From the NCBI GenBank assembly GCA_963598415.1, contig CAVBUH010000042.1:62001-126000 (forward strand): DNA of 64,000 nt, read 5' to 3'. Both the position numbers and the translations under genes were made by a program. Origin of the DNA: Colimorpha_A sp900556615 (GTDB taxonomy: Bacteria > Bacillota > Clostridia > Oscillospirales > CAG-272). Of this stretch, positions 34,737-42,453 are shown one piece after another (within the stretch, counting starts at the first letter, position 1; every line of letters starts with the position of its first letter). The notes beneath the pieces were generated by a model. The model did no database searches. It saw only the letters and a program-made list of their open reading frames with translations, and was not told the origin of the DNA.

Positions 34737-35147
34737 ATGGAGAACAAAGATAAGAAAACATTTAGCTATACCTACTCTGCAAAAGAGCAGGAGGAAATAA
34801 AGAAAATTCGTGAGCGTTATGTGGCACCACAAGAAACGGAACTTGACAAAATGGAGCAGCTTCGCAGACTTGATGCAAGTGTCGCCAAAAAAGGAACTAT
34901 GGCTGCATTGATAATCGGTATTATTGGTACGCTGATTATGGGGACGGGTATGAGTTTGATTATGACCGAGTTTCGTGAAATTCTTGGCTCGTATTCAAAC
35001 TTTGCTATGCCTATCGGCATTGTACTTGGCGTAACAGGGATGATTCTCATTGCATTTGCATATCCCATCTACAATCGCATTACTCAAAAAGAGCGGGAGC
35101 GCATTGCGCCGGAAATTATCCGATTGACAAATGAACTGATGAGATAA
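34737..35147 (+). CDS. Two-helix membrane protein, paralogue 3
   Basis: 136 residues, the longest of the three paralogues. Its N-terminus carries KTFSYTYSAKEQEEIKKIRERY, matching FQYTYSAPVNKEVEQIRNKY of paralogue 1. Two helices follow (about 53-75 and 87-110). The motif LIMGTGMSLIMTE matches paralogue 2, and the C-terminal tail is basic. Last gene of the regulator operon, followed by a terminator. Its linkage with the kinase suggests the family takes part in signalling or in the response itself. Confidence 0.76.
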   Translation: MENKDKKTFSYTYSAKEQEEIKKIRERYVAPQETELDKMEQLRRLDASVAKKGTMAALIIGIIGTLIMGTGMSLIMTEFREILGSYSNFAMPIGIVLGVTGMILIAFAYPIYNRITQKERERIAPEIIRLTNELMR

Positions 35148-35165
35148 AACATATCTTGTGACTTT

Positions 35166-35195
35166 AAAGGCATTGCTACGGTGGTGCCTTTTTTT
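35166..35195 (+). terminator. Terminator of the two-component operon
   Basis: AAAGGCA (35166-35172) and TGCCTTT (35185-35191) with a 12-nt loop, ending in a T run. Confidence 0.75.
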
Positions 35196-35196
35196 G

Positions 35197-35668
35197 CTTT
35201 TTGAACTGTTCATCCATATATTATAAGCGTATTATTGAAATAATTTAAGGATGAGTTTCTGTAATAAAAATAAAATATAAAAAGTAAGCAACAAAAACAG
35301 TAGTTGAGTAAACAAGCGCGGTTAAGAATGGCTGTGTATGACCGCTGTAGGCAAAATTATAAAGGCTTTTATGAATAGGAAAGCTAGATAGCGAAAATGA
35401 ATCGGAACCTCTGCCGAACGCCGGGACGTTATGGGCAAACAGGATAGAAAAGTGCCTTGCTCCCGCACAGCAGTATTTCTAGGATTTTCGTTGTAACAAC
35501 AAATCTCTACCGAACACCTTTTTAGAGGACGGCAGATTTATGATCTGCATTCGATTTGCGCAGTTGCTTTTACGATACTCTGTTATGCAGTGTCGTGCCG
35601 TGACAGTCTTTCTTAACGGGAAGATGCTAACCACTTTTACAATTGCTATATCTACATCCGCTAAACGC
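35197..35668. other. Gene-poor stretch beside tRNA-Thr with several hairpins
   Basis: A 73-codon minus-strand frame (35479-35700) can be read but has no RBS and no recognisable domain, so I do not call it a gene. The stretch contains small inverted repeats such as GCAGAT and ATCTGC (near 35533-35549). Its position between the 3' end of a tRNA gene and the edge of the stress island would suit a decayed mobile-element end, but I find no integrase and no second copy of the tRNA 3' end. Confidence 0.35.
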
Positions 35669-35710
35669 AAAAAGGGCGTCGATGCAGCCTTGATAGCCAC
35701 GCCGATGCCC
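35669..35710 (-). terminator. Possible second terminator downstream of tRNA-Thr
   Basis: GGGCATCG (read on the minus strand from 35710) pairs with CGACGCCC (to 35674), one G-U pair and a 21-nt loop, then TTTTT on the minus strand. Confidence 0.45.
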
Positions 35711-35757
35711 TAATGCCCTTATTTTGTGACATTTCTGCCTATTTTTCCGAAAAACAT

Positions 35758-35797
35758 AAAAAAATCTCTCTTGACTTGGTAGGCAAAAGAGATTTTT
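35758..35797 (-). terminator. Terminator of tRNA-Thr
   Basis: Stem formed by 35761-35769 (AAAATCTCT) and 35788-35796 (AGAGATTTT), followed on the minus strand by TTTATGTTTTT. It starts two bases after the tRNA CCA end. Confidence 0.75.
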
Positions 35798-35798
35798 A

Positions 35799-35874
35799 TG
35801 GAGCTGCTAATCAGAATCGAACTGATGACCTCATCCTTACCAAGGATGTGCTCTACCAACTGAGCCATAGCAGC
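35799..35874 (-). tRNA. tRNA-Thr, anticodon GGU
   Basis: Cloverleaf read on the minus strand. Acceptor GCTGCTA pairs with TAGCAGC, discriminator T, encoded CCA. D-arm GCTCAGTTGGTAGAGC. Anticodon stem CATCC and GGATG around loop TTGGTAA (anticodon GGT). T-arm contains GTTCGATTC. It has its own promoter and terminator, so it is a single-gene unit. Confidence 0.96.
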
Positions 35875-35898
35875 AAGTGAATCAAACCAACGTGTTTT

Positions 35899-35927
35899 AT
35901 TATATCAGATAATCGGAGATTTGTCAA
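35899..35927 (-). promoter_or_regulatory. Consensus promoter of tRNA-Thr
   Basis: Minus-strand TTGACA, 17-bp spacer, TATAAT: a perfect match to both hexamers, 25 bp before the tRNA. Confidence 0.88.
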
Positions 35928-36223
35928 TACTTTTAAAAAAAAACTATAAATTCTTATTTTACAATGATTTTATAAAACAAACGAAGGCACATATCCGCAT
36001 TTAATCATATTTCTATGTCGGTTTTAGTTTGAAAAACGCCGTTTTTTGAAAGCATACGGAATTTTGGCTGACTCAAGCGCGCTCTATTTCTTAGAAGGTT
36101 CGCTTTGATCTATCCGCGCTAATCACGAAAAGAATTATGACTTTTTATTATTCTGTTTCTTTTAATTTCATGATGTTTTACTGAAAATATACAGTTTGTT
36201 TTAATAAGTAAAATACCTGCTTA
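35928..36223. other. AT-rich intergenic gap without recognised features
   Basis: Roughly 300 bp between the divergent tRNA-Thr and oxidoreductase promoters. I see homopolymer A/T runs but no open frame, hairpin with T tract, or repeat. Confidence 0.5.
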
Positions 36224-36253
36224 TTGACAACAAAGGTAAAATTGTGATATAAT
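36224..36253 (+). promoter_or_regulatory. Promoter of the Gfo/Idh/MocA gene
   Basis: TTGACA, 18-bp spacer, TATAAT, 88 bp before the chosen ATG. Confidence 0.8.
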
Positions 36254-36340
36254 ATCGTGGAATAAATATATATTTATCTTTTATCAGGTTTGGTAATAAA
36301 CGTTTGGTTCAGAATGTATAATAATATGGAGAATGAGGAT

Positions 36341-37465
36341 ATGAATATAGGTCTTATCGGATTCGGCTCTATGGGAAAAACCCACGCGTATGCAGTCGAA
36401 AATATGCGGTATTTTTTTAGACCGGACGGAGTTTATGCAAAAATAACCGGCGTATGTACTGCTCACTCCGAAACCGCAGCAGATGCCGCCGAGAGATATC
36501 GACTCGGCAAGGCCGTTACAGATGAAAATGAACTCATATATTCTCCTGATATCGACATAATTGATATATGTACTCCTAACAGTATGCATTATTGTACGGC
36601 AAAAAAAGCGATACTTGCCGGCAAACATATATATTGTGAAAAGCCTCTCGCGATTAGCTATGCCGAGGCATCAGAGCTTGCCGCCCTTGCCTCAGAGAAA
36701 GGCGTTATAGCTCAGATCGTTTTCAATTATCGCTTTATGTCCGGTGTGATGAGAGCAAAAGAGCTTATTGATTCCGGGCTTCTCGGAAATATCGTTTCTT
36801 TCCGCTGCGCATATCTTCATGCAAGCTGTACAGAGTTAAATAAAAATGCCGGTTGGAAGCAGAATCGTGATATCTGCGGGGGCGGTGTACTTTTTGATCT
36901 TGGCTCTCATGCAATCGATTTGATACGATACCTGTGTGGAGATTTCTCCGAGGTTTCGGGGAGAACACAGATCGCGCATAAGCTTCGATTGGGAATCGAC
37001 GGCTCTCCGTGGCAGACAAACGCCGATGAAGCTTTTTATATGACGGCGCTTCTTAAATGCGGTGCAGTGGGAACAATTGAGGCTAACAAGCTTGCTTTCG
37101 GTACAAATGACGATCTTGGATTTGAGATATTCGGTGACAAGGGGGCAATAAAATATTCACTTATGCAGCCTAACTATCTTGGTTTTTATGACGGAAGAAA
37201 AGCCGGAGGAACGCTCGGAGGGGAACGCGGATTTACAATGATCGAATGTGTCGGGCGTTTTCCCGAGCCATGTGGAATTTTTCCCGGAAGCAAGGCCCCT
37301 ACGGGGTGGCTTATGGGGCATATTTGCTCTATGCATAGTTTTTTATCTGCCGTATACAGCAATACAGTGCCATCGCCTTCATTTGATGACGGTGCATATG
37401 TTCAGCTTGTTATGGAAAAGGCTTATCTTTCTGCCGAGAACGAAGGACGGATAGAAAAGCTTTAA
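36341..37465 (+). CDS. Gfo/Idh/MocA-family NAD(P)-dependent oxidoreductase
   Basis: 374 residues, a sugar or inositol dehydrogenase-like enzyme. The N-terminal Rossmann loop is IGLIGFGSMGKTHA and the conserved catalytic-lysine motif is CEKPLAIS. The C-terminal alpha/beta substrate domain has GGGVLFDLGSHAIDLIRYL, with the usual Asp/His pair. The ATG at 36341 (GGAG nine bases before) is taken; in-frame TTG and ATG codons further upstream lack an RBS and add non-family residues. The stop codon TAA is formed by the first bases of a MITE-like element that begins at 37462. Substrate unknown. Confidence 0.9.
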   Translation: MNIGLIGFGSMGKTHAYAVENMRYFFRPDGVYAKITGVCTAHSETAADAAERYRLGKAVTDENELIYSPDIDIIDICTPNSMHYCTAKKAILAGKHIYCEKPLAISYAEASELAALASEKGVIAQIVFNYRFMSGVMRAKELIDSGLLGNIVSFRCAYLHASCTELNKNAGWKQNRDICGGGVLFDLGSHAIDLIRYLCGDFSEVSGRTQIAHKLRLGIDGSPWQTNADEAFYMTALLKCGAVGTIEANKLAFGTNDDLGFEIFGDKGAIKYSLMQPNYLGFYDGRKAGGTLGGERGFTMIECVGRFPEPCGIFPGSKAPTGWLMGHICSMHSFLSAVYSNTVPSPSFDDGAYVQLVMEKAYLSAENEGRIEKL

Positions 37466-37641
37466 TGCAATACCGCCCAATAATTGTTGTGCAGTTGTGT
37501 CGCCAGATTTTTCGCCAGACAATACAAATTGAGGAGGCAAGAGTGCCCCCTCTGCCGAAGAAATTTGTGAGGTATGACGGAATAGAGGCAAGCATATGCG
37601 CAATAAAGGCGTTAGCTGTGCATTGTGCTGTATTGCCTTAA
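37462..37641 (+). repeat. Interspersed inverted-repeat (MITE-like) element, copy 3
   Basis: 180 bp with ends TTAATGCAATACCGC and GCTGTATTGCCTTAA, each one base off copy 1. Internal ATTTTTCGCCAGAC ... TATGACGGAA and the GAGGAGGCAAGAG / CCCCTCTGCC centre are present. Same orientation as copies 1 and 2. The left end supplies the stop codon of the preceding oxidoreductase gene, so insertion may have trimmed or fixed its C-terminus. Confidence 0.83.
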
Positions 37642-37711
37642 AGTTTCTTTCAAAAAACTTACTGTCAGACGGCAATGAAACCAGGTTCCGTCGGAGTTTC
37701 AGGAGGTGTAT

Positions 37712-38326
37712 ATGCTTACAGTAGGACTTACAGGAAGTACAGGAAGCGGAAAGGGATATATTTCGGATATATTCAAAGATTCCGGTATCCCATGTCTTGA
37801 TACCGATAAGGTGTGCAGAGATGTGTATAAAAAAGGGGAAGAGTGTTATACGGATCTTGTCTCGTATTTTGGTAAAGATATACTCGACGCCGAAGGGGAA
37901 ATTGACAGAAAAGTGCTTTTTAATACCGCTTTTCCCGATAAAGAAAAATACGAAAAACTCAACTCAATTGCCTTCTTTCATATCATGAAAATTACGCGAA
38001 AATGGATTTCGGACAGAGAAAAAGACGGGGAGCCGATCGTTGTAATCGATGCACCGATGCTGTTTGAAAGCGGCTTTGATAAATTATGTAACAAGGTTGT
38101 ATCGGTAACTGCCAATAGAGAGACGCAGATTGCCCGCGTTATGAAGAGGGACGGTATTTCAGAGGAAGTGGCAATAAGCAGACTTCAGAAGCAGAAATCT
38201 AATTCGTACTATGAATCAAAATCCGACTATGTTCTTGATAATTCCTCCGCAAATGAAGGAAATATCTGGAATGATACCAGACGTCTTGTCGGAACTCTGC
38301 GGAGAATTTCCGCAGATAAGCGGTGA
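37712..38326 (+). CDS. coaE: Dephospho-CoA kinase
   Basis: Last step of CoA biosynthesis: ATP-dependent 3'-phosphorylation of dephospho-CoA. 204 residues. P-loop GSTGSGKG, Asp region LDTDKVCR, the conserved DAPMLFESG segment and lid-region Arg residues (RVMKRDG) are seen. The ATG at 37712 follows AGGAGG by five bases; an in-frame GTG at 37706 overlaps that site and is rejected. It overlaps the lytic transglycosylase gene (GTGA). Confidence 0.93.
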   Translation: MLTVGLTGSTGSGKGYISDIFKDSGIPCLDTDKVCRDVYKKGEECYTDLVSYFGKDILDAEGEIDRKVLFNTAFPDKEKYEKLNSIAFFHIMKITRKWISDREKDGEPIVVIDAPMLFESGFDKLCNKVVSVTANRETQIARVMKRDGISEEVAISRLQKQKSNSYYESKSDYVLDNSSANEGNIWNDTRRLVGTLRRISADKR

Positions 38327-38907
38327 AGGCTTATAAGGGATGTTCTAAAAGAAGAATAAGAAAAATTTTTTCCTTTGTCCTTGCCGTATTGATGATAACG
38401 GCAGTGTTTTTCGGAGCAACAGCGGCATTCCGTCTTATAGACAGAAGAATACATCCTGTCGAATATACAAAATATGTTGACTATTATTCCGAGCTTTATC
38501 ATGTCCCGAAAGAAATTGTCTATGCGGTTATACTTGTCGAAAGCCGTTTTGATTCTGCCGCCGTCTCAAGAGCCGGTGCCTGCGGACTTATGCAGCTCAT
38601 GCCTCAAACCTATAAGGAAATTGCCGAGGAGCTTCAGCGTATTCCGGATGAGAATGCGATCTTTGATCCCGGAATGAATATATGCTGCGGCGTGTATCTG
38701 CTGTCAAAGCTCTTTGAGAAATACGGATGTTGGGATACTGCTTATGCCGCTTATAACGCAGGTGAGAGCGCCGTGGATAGGTGGCTCAATGACGAACGAT
38801 ATTCGGATCAAGGCAGGCTCTCCGATATCCCCTACCGAGAAACAAAGGGATATGTAAAGAAGGTACGATGTGCAGCTGAATCCTATAAAAAAATATATGG
38901 TTTTTAA
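38323..38907 (+). CDS. Lytic transglycosylase, SLT domain, membrane-anchored
   Basis: 194 residues. One N-terminal hydrophobic segment (FSFVLAVLMITAVFFGATAAF) acts as signal anchor, followed by a Slt70-type goose-lysozyme fold that cuts peptidoglycan glycan strands. Catalytic Glu is in VESRFDSAAVSRAGACGLMQLMP; the later blocks are FDPGMNICCGVYLL and AAYNAG. Start GTG overlaps the coaE stop, a weak RBS but the frame and anchor fit. The coaE-transglycosylase pairing is seen in Clostridia, as I recall. Confidence 0.88.
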   Translation: MKAYKGCSKRRIRKIFSFVLAVLMITAVFFGATAAFRLIDRRIHPVEYTKYVDYYSELYHVPKEIVYAVILVESRFDSAAVSRAGACGLMQLMPQTYKEIAEELQRIPDENAIFDPGMNICCGVYLLSKLFEKYGCWDTAYAAYNAGESAVDRWLNDERYSDQGRLSDIPYRETKGYVKKVRCAAESYKKIYGF

Positions 38908-38944
38908 CAGAATGCTTATAATTATTGATTAGAGGAGACGTAAT

Positions 38945-40330
38945 ATGAATGCAAAGGATTTAAAAAAAGAACTTGAGTACAAAAATAAGAGCGCTTTTGA
39001 TTCGATAACAGAGGATGAACTTGAGCGCTCCTTTGCTTATGCCGAGAGCTATAAGCTTTTTCTCGACAATGCAAAGACAGAACGGGAAGCCGTAAAATAT
39101 GCGGTGGCTATGGCGAAACGCAAGGGTTATACCGAATATAGCTTTGGTGATGAGCTTTCCGAGGGGGGAAAATACTATTATAATAACCGTGGAAAACAAC
39201 TGGTAATTTTTAAAATAGGCGAAGAATCGCTTGAAAAGGGTGCCTATATTATGGCAGCTCATATCGATTCACCGCGGCTGGATCTTAAACAAAATCCGCT
39301 CTATGAGGACAGCGGTTTCGGCATGTTCAAAACCCATTATTACGGCGGAATTAAGAAATATCAGTGGGCGACAGTTCCTCTTTCGCTTCACGGTGTTGTA
39401 ATAAAAGGAGATGGCAGCACGGTGGAGATTTGCATCGGCGAGGATGACGACGAACCGATATTTTATATTTCGGACCTGCTTCCGCATCTTGCTAAAGATC
39501 AGATGTCCAAATCTCTTGCGGAGGGAATTACCGGAGAGGGACTCAACATTATTGTCGGTTCCGAACCATACCGAGAGGAGGAAACGGACGGGGCGATAAA
39601 GCTCAATCTTCTTCGAATTCTGAATGAAAAGTACGGCATATGCGAGGAGGATTTTCTCTCGGCAGAGCTTACCGCTGTTCCGGCAATGCATGCCAGAGAT
39701 ATCGGTCTTGACCGTTCGCTTATTGCCGGCTACGGCCATGACGACCGCGTCTGTGCTTATCCCGAAATAACGGCGCTTTTTGATTCGATTGATACTTCAA
39801 AGACTGTTTTCGCAGTCCTTGCCGATAAAGAAGAAACGGGAAGCGACGGTGTAACCGGTATGCAGGGGGAGCTTTTTTCCGATATTCTTTGGGAAGTATG
39901 CGAAGCGAAAAATGCAAATTACAGAATCGTTAAAGCCAATTCAAAATGCCTTTCGGCAGACGTGAATGCAGCTTTTGATCCGAATTATCCGGAGGTTCTT
40001 GAAAAGAGAAATGCTTGCTATGCCAACCGAGGCGTAGTTCTCTCAAAATTTACAGGTGCACGCGGAAAAAGCGGAACCTCTGACGCAACATCTGAATTTA
40101 CCGCATATGTGAGAAATATGCTCAATAAAAACGCCGTTGTATGGCAGATGGCGGAGTTGGGTAAGGTTGATCAGGGAGGAGGCGGAACCGTTGCCAAATA
40201 TATTGCCAATATGAATATTGATACAATTGATGTCGGCGTTCCGGTTATCTCCATGCATGCTCCGTACGAGGCTGTTTCAAAGCTTGATTTATATATGACC
40301 TATAAGGCATTCTGCGCATTTATCGGATAA
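38945..40330 (+). CDS. M18-family metalloaminopeptidase
   Basis: 461-residue zinc aminopeptidase (aspartyl-aminopeptidase family), cytosolic. Metal-ligand segments in order: AAHIDSPRLDLK (His, Asp), GYGHDDRVCAY (bridging Asp), DKEETGSDG (catalytic Glu and ligand Glu) and the C-terminal VISMHAPYE (His). The internal TET-forming domain insert is present at about residues 110-240. RBS AGAGGAG. It sits between the transglycosylase and prfA in a co-directional run. Confidence 0.92.
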   Translation: MNAKDLKKELEYKNKSAFDSITEDELERSFAYAESYKLFLDNAKTEREAVKYAVAMAKRKGYTEYSFGDELSEGGKYYYNNRGKQLVIFKIGEESLEKGAYIMAAHIDSPRLDLKQNPLYEDSGFGMFKTHYYGGIKKYQWATVPLSLHGVVIKGDGSTVEICIGEDDDEPIFYISDLLPHLAKDQMSKSLAEGITGEGLNIIVGSEPYREEETDGAIKLNLLRILNEKYGICEEDFLSAELTAVPAMHARDIGLDRSLIAGYGHDDRVCAYPEITALFDSIDTSKTVFAVLADKEETGSDGVTGMQGELFSDILWEVCEAKNANYRIVKANSKCLSADVNAAFDPNYPEVLEKRNACYANRGVVLSKFTGARGKSGTSDATSEFTAYVRNMLNKNAVVWQMAELGKVDQGGGGTVAKYIANMNIDTIDVGVPVISMHAPYEAVSKLDLYMTYKAFCAFIG

Positions 40331-40337
40331 TGATAAT

Positions 40338-41411
40338 ATGTTGATGAAACTAAAAGAAGCCGAACTTTATTATGAAAGCGTTTCGGAAAAGCTTTCTCAG
40401 CCGGGAATAGCCGCAGATCAGGCGGAATTTCGGCGTCTTATGCAGGAATATAAGCGCCTTACTCCCATAGTTTTAAAATATCGTGAATATCTTGAGGCCG
40501 AGAAACGCATTTCTGAGGCTGAGAAAATATTGTCTTCCGAAAGCGACGCAGAGCTTTGCCGACTTGCCTCGGACGAGTTGAAAGAGACCAAAGCGAGACG
40601 GGAACTCTTGTATTCCGAGCTTACGATTCTTTTGATTCCTCGTGACCCGAATGATAATAAAAATGTTATTGTAGAAATCAGGGCCGGAGCGGGAGGGGAA
40701 GAGGCAGCGCTCTTTGCAGCGTCATTATTCAGAATGTATTCTATGTATTCCGCGAATCAGGGATATAGAATTGATATTGTAAGCGCAAACGGAACTGAGC
40801 TTGGCGGTTACCGGGAAATTTCCTTTATTATCGAGGGCGAAGGCGCCTATTCCCGGTTCAAATATGAAAGTGGTGTTCATCGTGTTCAAAGGGTTCCCGA
40901 AACCGAATCGCAGGGAAGAATACACACATCGACTGTTACGGTTGCGGTTCTGCCGGAAGCCGAAGAGGTCGAAATCGATATAGATCCCAATGATCTGAAG
41001 ATAGAGACAATTAAAAGTTCGGGCGCCGGCGGGCAGCATATCAATAAGACAGAGTCCGCAATAAGGATACTTCATAAGCCGACAGGAATCGTTGTTGAGT
41101 GCCAGGATGAACGTTCACAATATAAAAATCGAGACAGGGCAATGAAGATTCTTCGCTCAAAGCTGTTTGATATAAAACGCTCTGAACAGGATAGCAAAAT
41201 CGCTGCGGAGCGCCGTTCCCAGGTCGGAACCGGAGATCGCAGTGAAAAAATCAGAACCTATAATTATCCTCAAAGCCGTATGACAGATCACCGCATCGGG
41301 TATTCCTCCTATAGCCTTGACAGCTTTCTTGACGGAAATATCGGAGATTTGATCGATGCACTGGCAACGGTAGATGCCGCTGAAAAATTAAAAAAGACAG
41401 AAGAAAAATGA
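40338..41411 (+). CDS. prfA: Peptide chain release factor 1
   Basis: Reads UAA/UAG on the ribosome and releases the peptide. 357 residues. The codon-recognition P-x-T motif is PET in RVPETESQ, and the catalytic GGQ motif is in SSGAGGQHINKTESA. The C-terminal helical region is complete. The start ATG at 40338 has no strong Shine-Dalgarno, and an in-frame ATG two codons later is possible. The 3' end overlaps the Sua5/TsaC gene by 4 bp. The usual downstream partner prmC is absent here. Confidence 0.94.
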   Translation: MLMKLKEAELYYESVSEKLSQPGIAADQAEFRRLMQEYKRLTPIVLKYREYLEAEKRISEAEKILSSESDAELCRLASDELKETKARRELLYSELTILLIPRDPNDNKNVIVEIRAGAGGEEAALFAASLFRMYSMYSANQGYRIDIVSANGTELGGYREISFIIEGEGAYSRFKYESGVHRVQRVPETESQGRIHTSTVTVAVLPEAEEVEIDIDPNDLKIETIKSSGAGGQHINKTESAIRILHKPTGIVVECQDERSQYKNRDRAMKILRSKLFDIKRSEQDSKIAAERRSQVGTGDRSEKIRTYNYPQSRMTDHRIGYSSYSLDSFLDGNIGDLIDALATVDAAEKLKKTEEK

Positions 41412-42418
41412 ATACACTGAAAATTAAATATACAGGAAGTACTTCACTGATTCCTGCTGCAGAAATTATCAAAAACGGTGGAATTGTTGCATTTCCTACC
41501 GAGACGGTTTACGGTCTCGGCGGAAATGCACTTGATCCTCTCGCGGCGGGAAAAATATATGCTGCAAAAGGGAGACCTTCCGATAATCCTCTTATAGTGC
41601 ATCTTGCTAAAGTTCAGGATGCCGGCAAGTACTGTTATACAAACGATTTGTTTTATCAAATTGCAGACGCTTTTATGCCGGGACCTCTTACTGTAATACT
41701 TCCGAAAAAATCAAATATTCCTGACAGTGTGACCGGAGGTCTTGATTCCGTCGGAATCAGAGTTCCTTCTCACAAGATTGCAAATGAACTTATAAAATTG
41801 TCAGGGGTACCGATTGCCGCTCCTTCTGCCAATCTGTCCGGTAAGCCGAGCCCTACCGAATTTTCACATATAGAGCATGACTTGGACGGGCGCGCTGACG
41901 CTCTTATCGACGGAGGAAACTGCGACTTCGGTGTGGAGTCTACGATTATCAAATTGAACGGAAATGAAATCATACTTCTTCGCCCCGGCGCTGTAACCGC
42001 GGAAATGCTCTCTTTGTTTTGCGATAAGTTAACGATTGATAAAGCTGTTACCGAAAAATTTGACGGAGTTCCTCTTGCTCCCGGGATGAAGTACCGACAT
42101 TATGCTCCTGAGTGTCCTCTTACTATTCTTGAAGGAAGCGATGAAGCGGTGTATGAATTTTTGTCATGCAGAGAAAAACGCGGTGTAATTTGTTTTGATG
42201 AGGATCTACCCCATATATTGGGAAAGTATGTCTTCTCATGCGGTCCGATTCATGATTCACTGAAGCAAGCGCAAAATTTGTTTTCCTGTCTGAGAAAATT
42301 TGATCAGATACACGACATAGACATAATTTACGCACGTATGCCGTCAAAGGCAGGAATAGGTCTTGCGGTATTCAACAGGCTTATCAAAGCATCTGGATTT
42401 AACATAAGGAAGCTTTGA
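41408..42418 (+). CDS. L-threonylcarbamoyladenylate synthase (Sua5 type)
   Basis: Makes threonylcarbamoyl-AMP from threonine, bicarbonate and ATP for the t6A37 modification of tRNAs that read ANN codons. 336 residues: the TsaC/YrdC core (FPTETVYGLGGNA; KGRPSDNPLIVHL) plus a C-terminal Sua5 domain, so it is the long Sua5 form rather than the short TsaC. Coupled to prfA by a 4-bp overlap. The prfA-sua5 neighbourhood is common in Firmicutes. Confidence 0.93.
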   Translation: MNTLKIKYTGSTSLIPAAEIIKNGGIVAFPTETVYGLGGNALDPLAAGKIYAAKGRPSDNPLIVHLAKVQDAGKYCYTNDLFYQIADAFMPGPLTVILPKKSNIPDSVTGGLDSVGIRVPSHKIANELIKLSGVPIAAPSANLSGKPSPTEFSHIEHDLDGRADALIDGGNCDFGVESTIIKLNGNEIILLRPGAVTAEMLSLFCDKLTIDKAVTEKFDGVPLAPGMKYRHYAPECPLTILEGSDEAVYEFLSCREKRGVICFDEDLPHILGKYVFSCGPIHDSLKQAQNLFSCLRKFDQIHDIDIIYARMPSKAGIGLAVFNRLIKASGFNIRKL

Positions 42419-42453
42419 TACAATCAAATCATAAATGGTAAAGGAAAGCTAAA

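Noticed and set aside
35479..35700. 73-codon minus-strand open frame near tRNA-Thr
   Set aside because: No ribosome-binding site and no recognised domain, and its 5' end overlaps a terminator-like hairpin.
37379..37675. Minus-strand open frame over repeat copy 3
   Set aside because: Same reason: its peptide resembles that of copy 1, but it runs through the inverted repeat and into the oxidoreductase gene.
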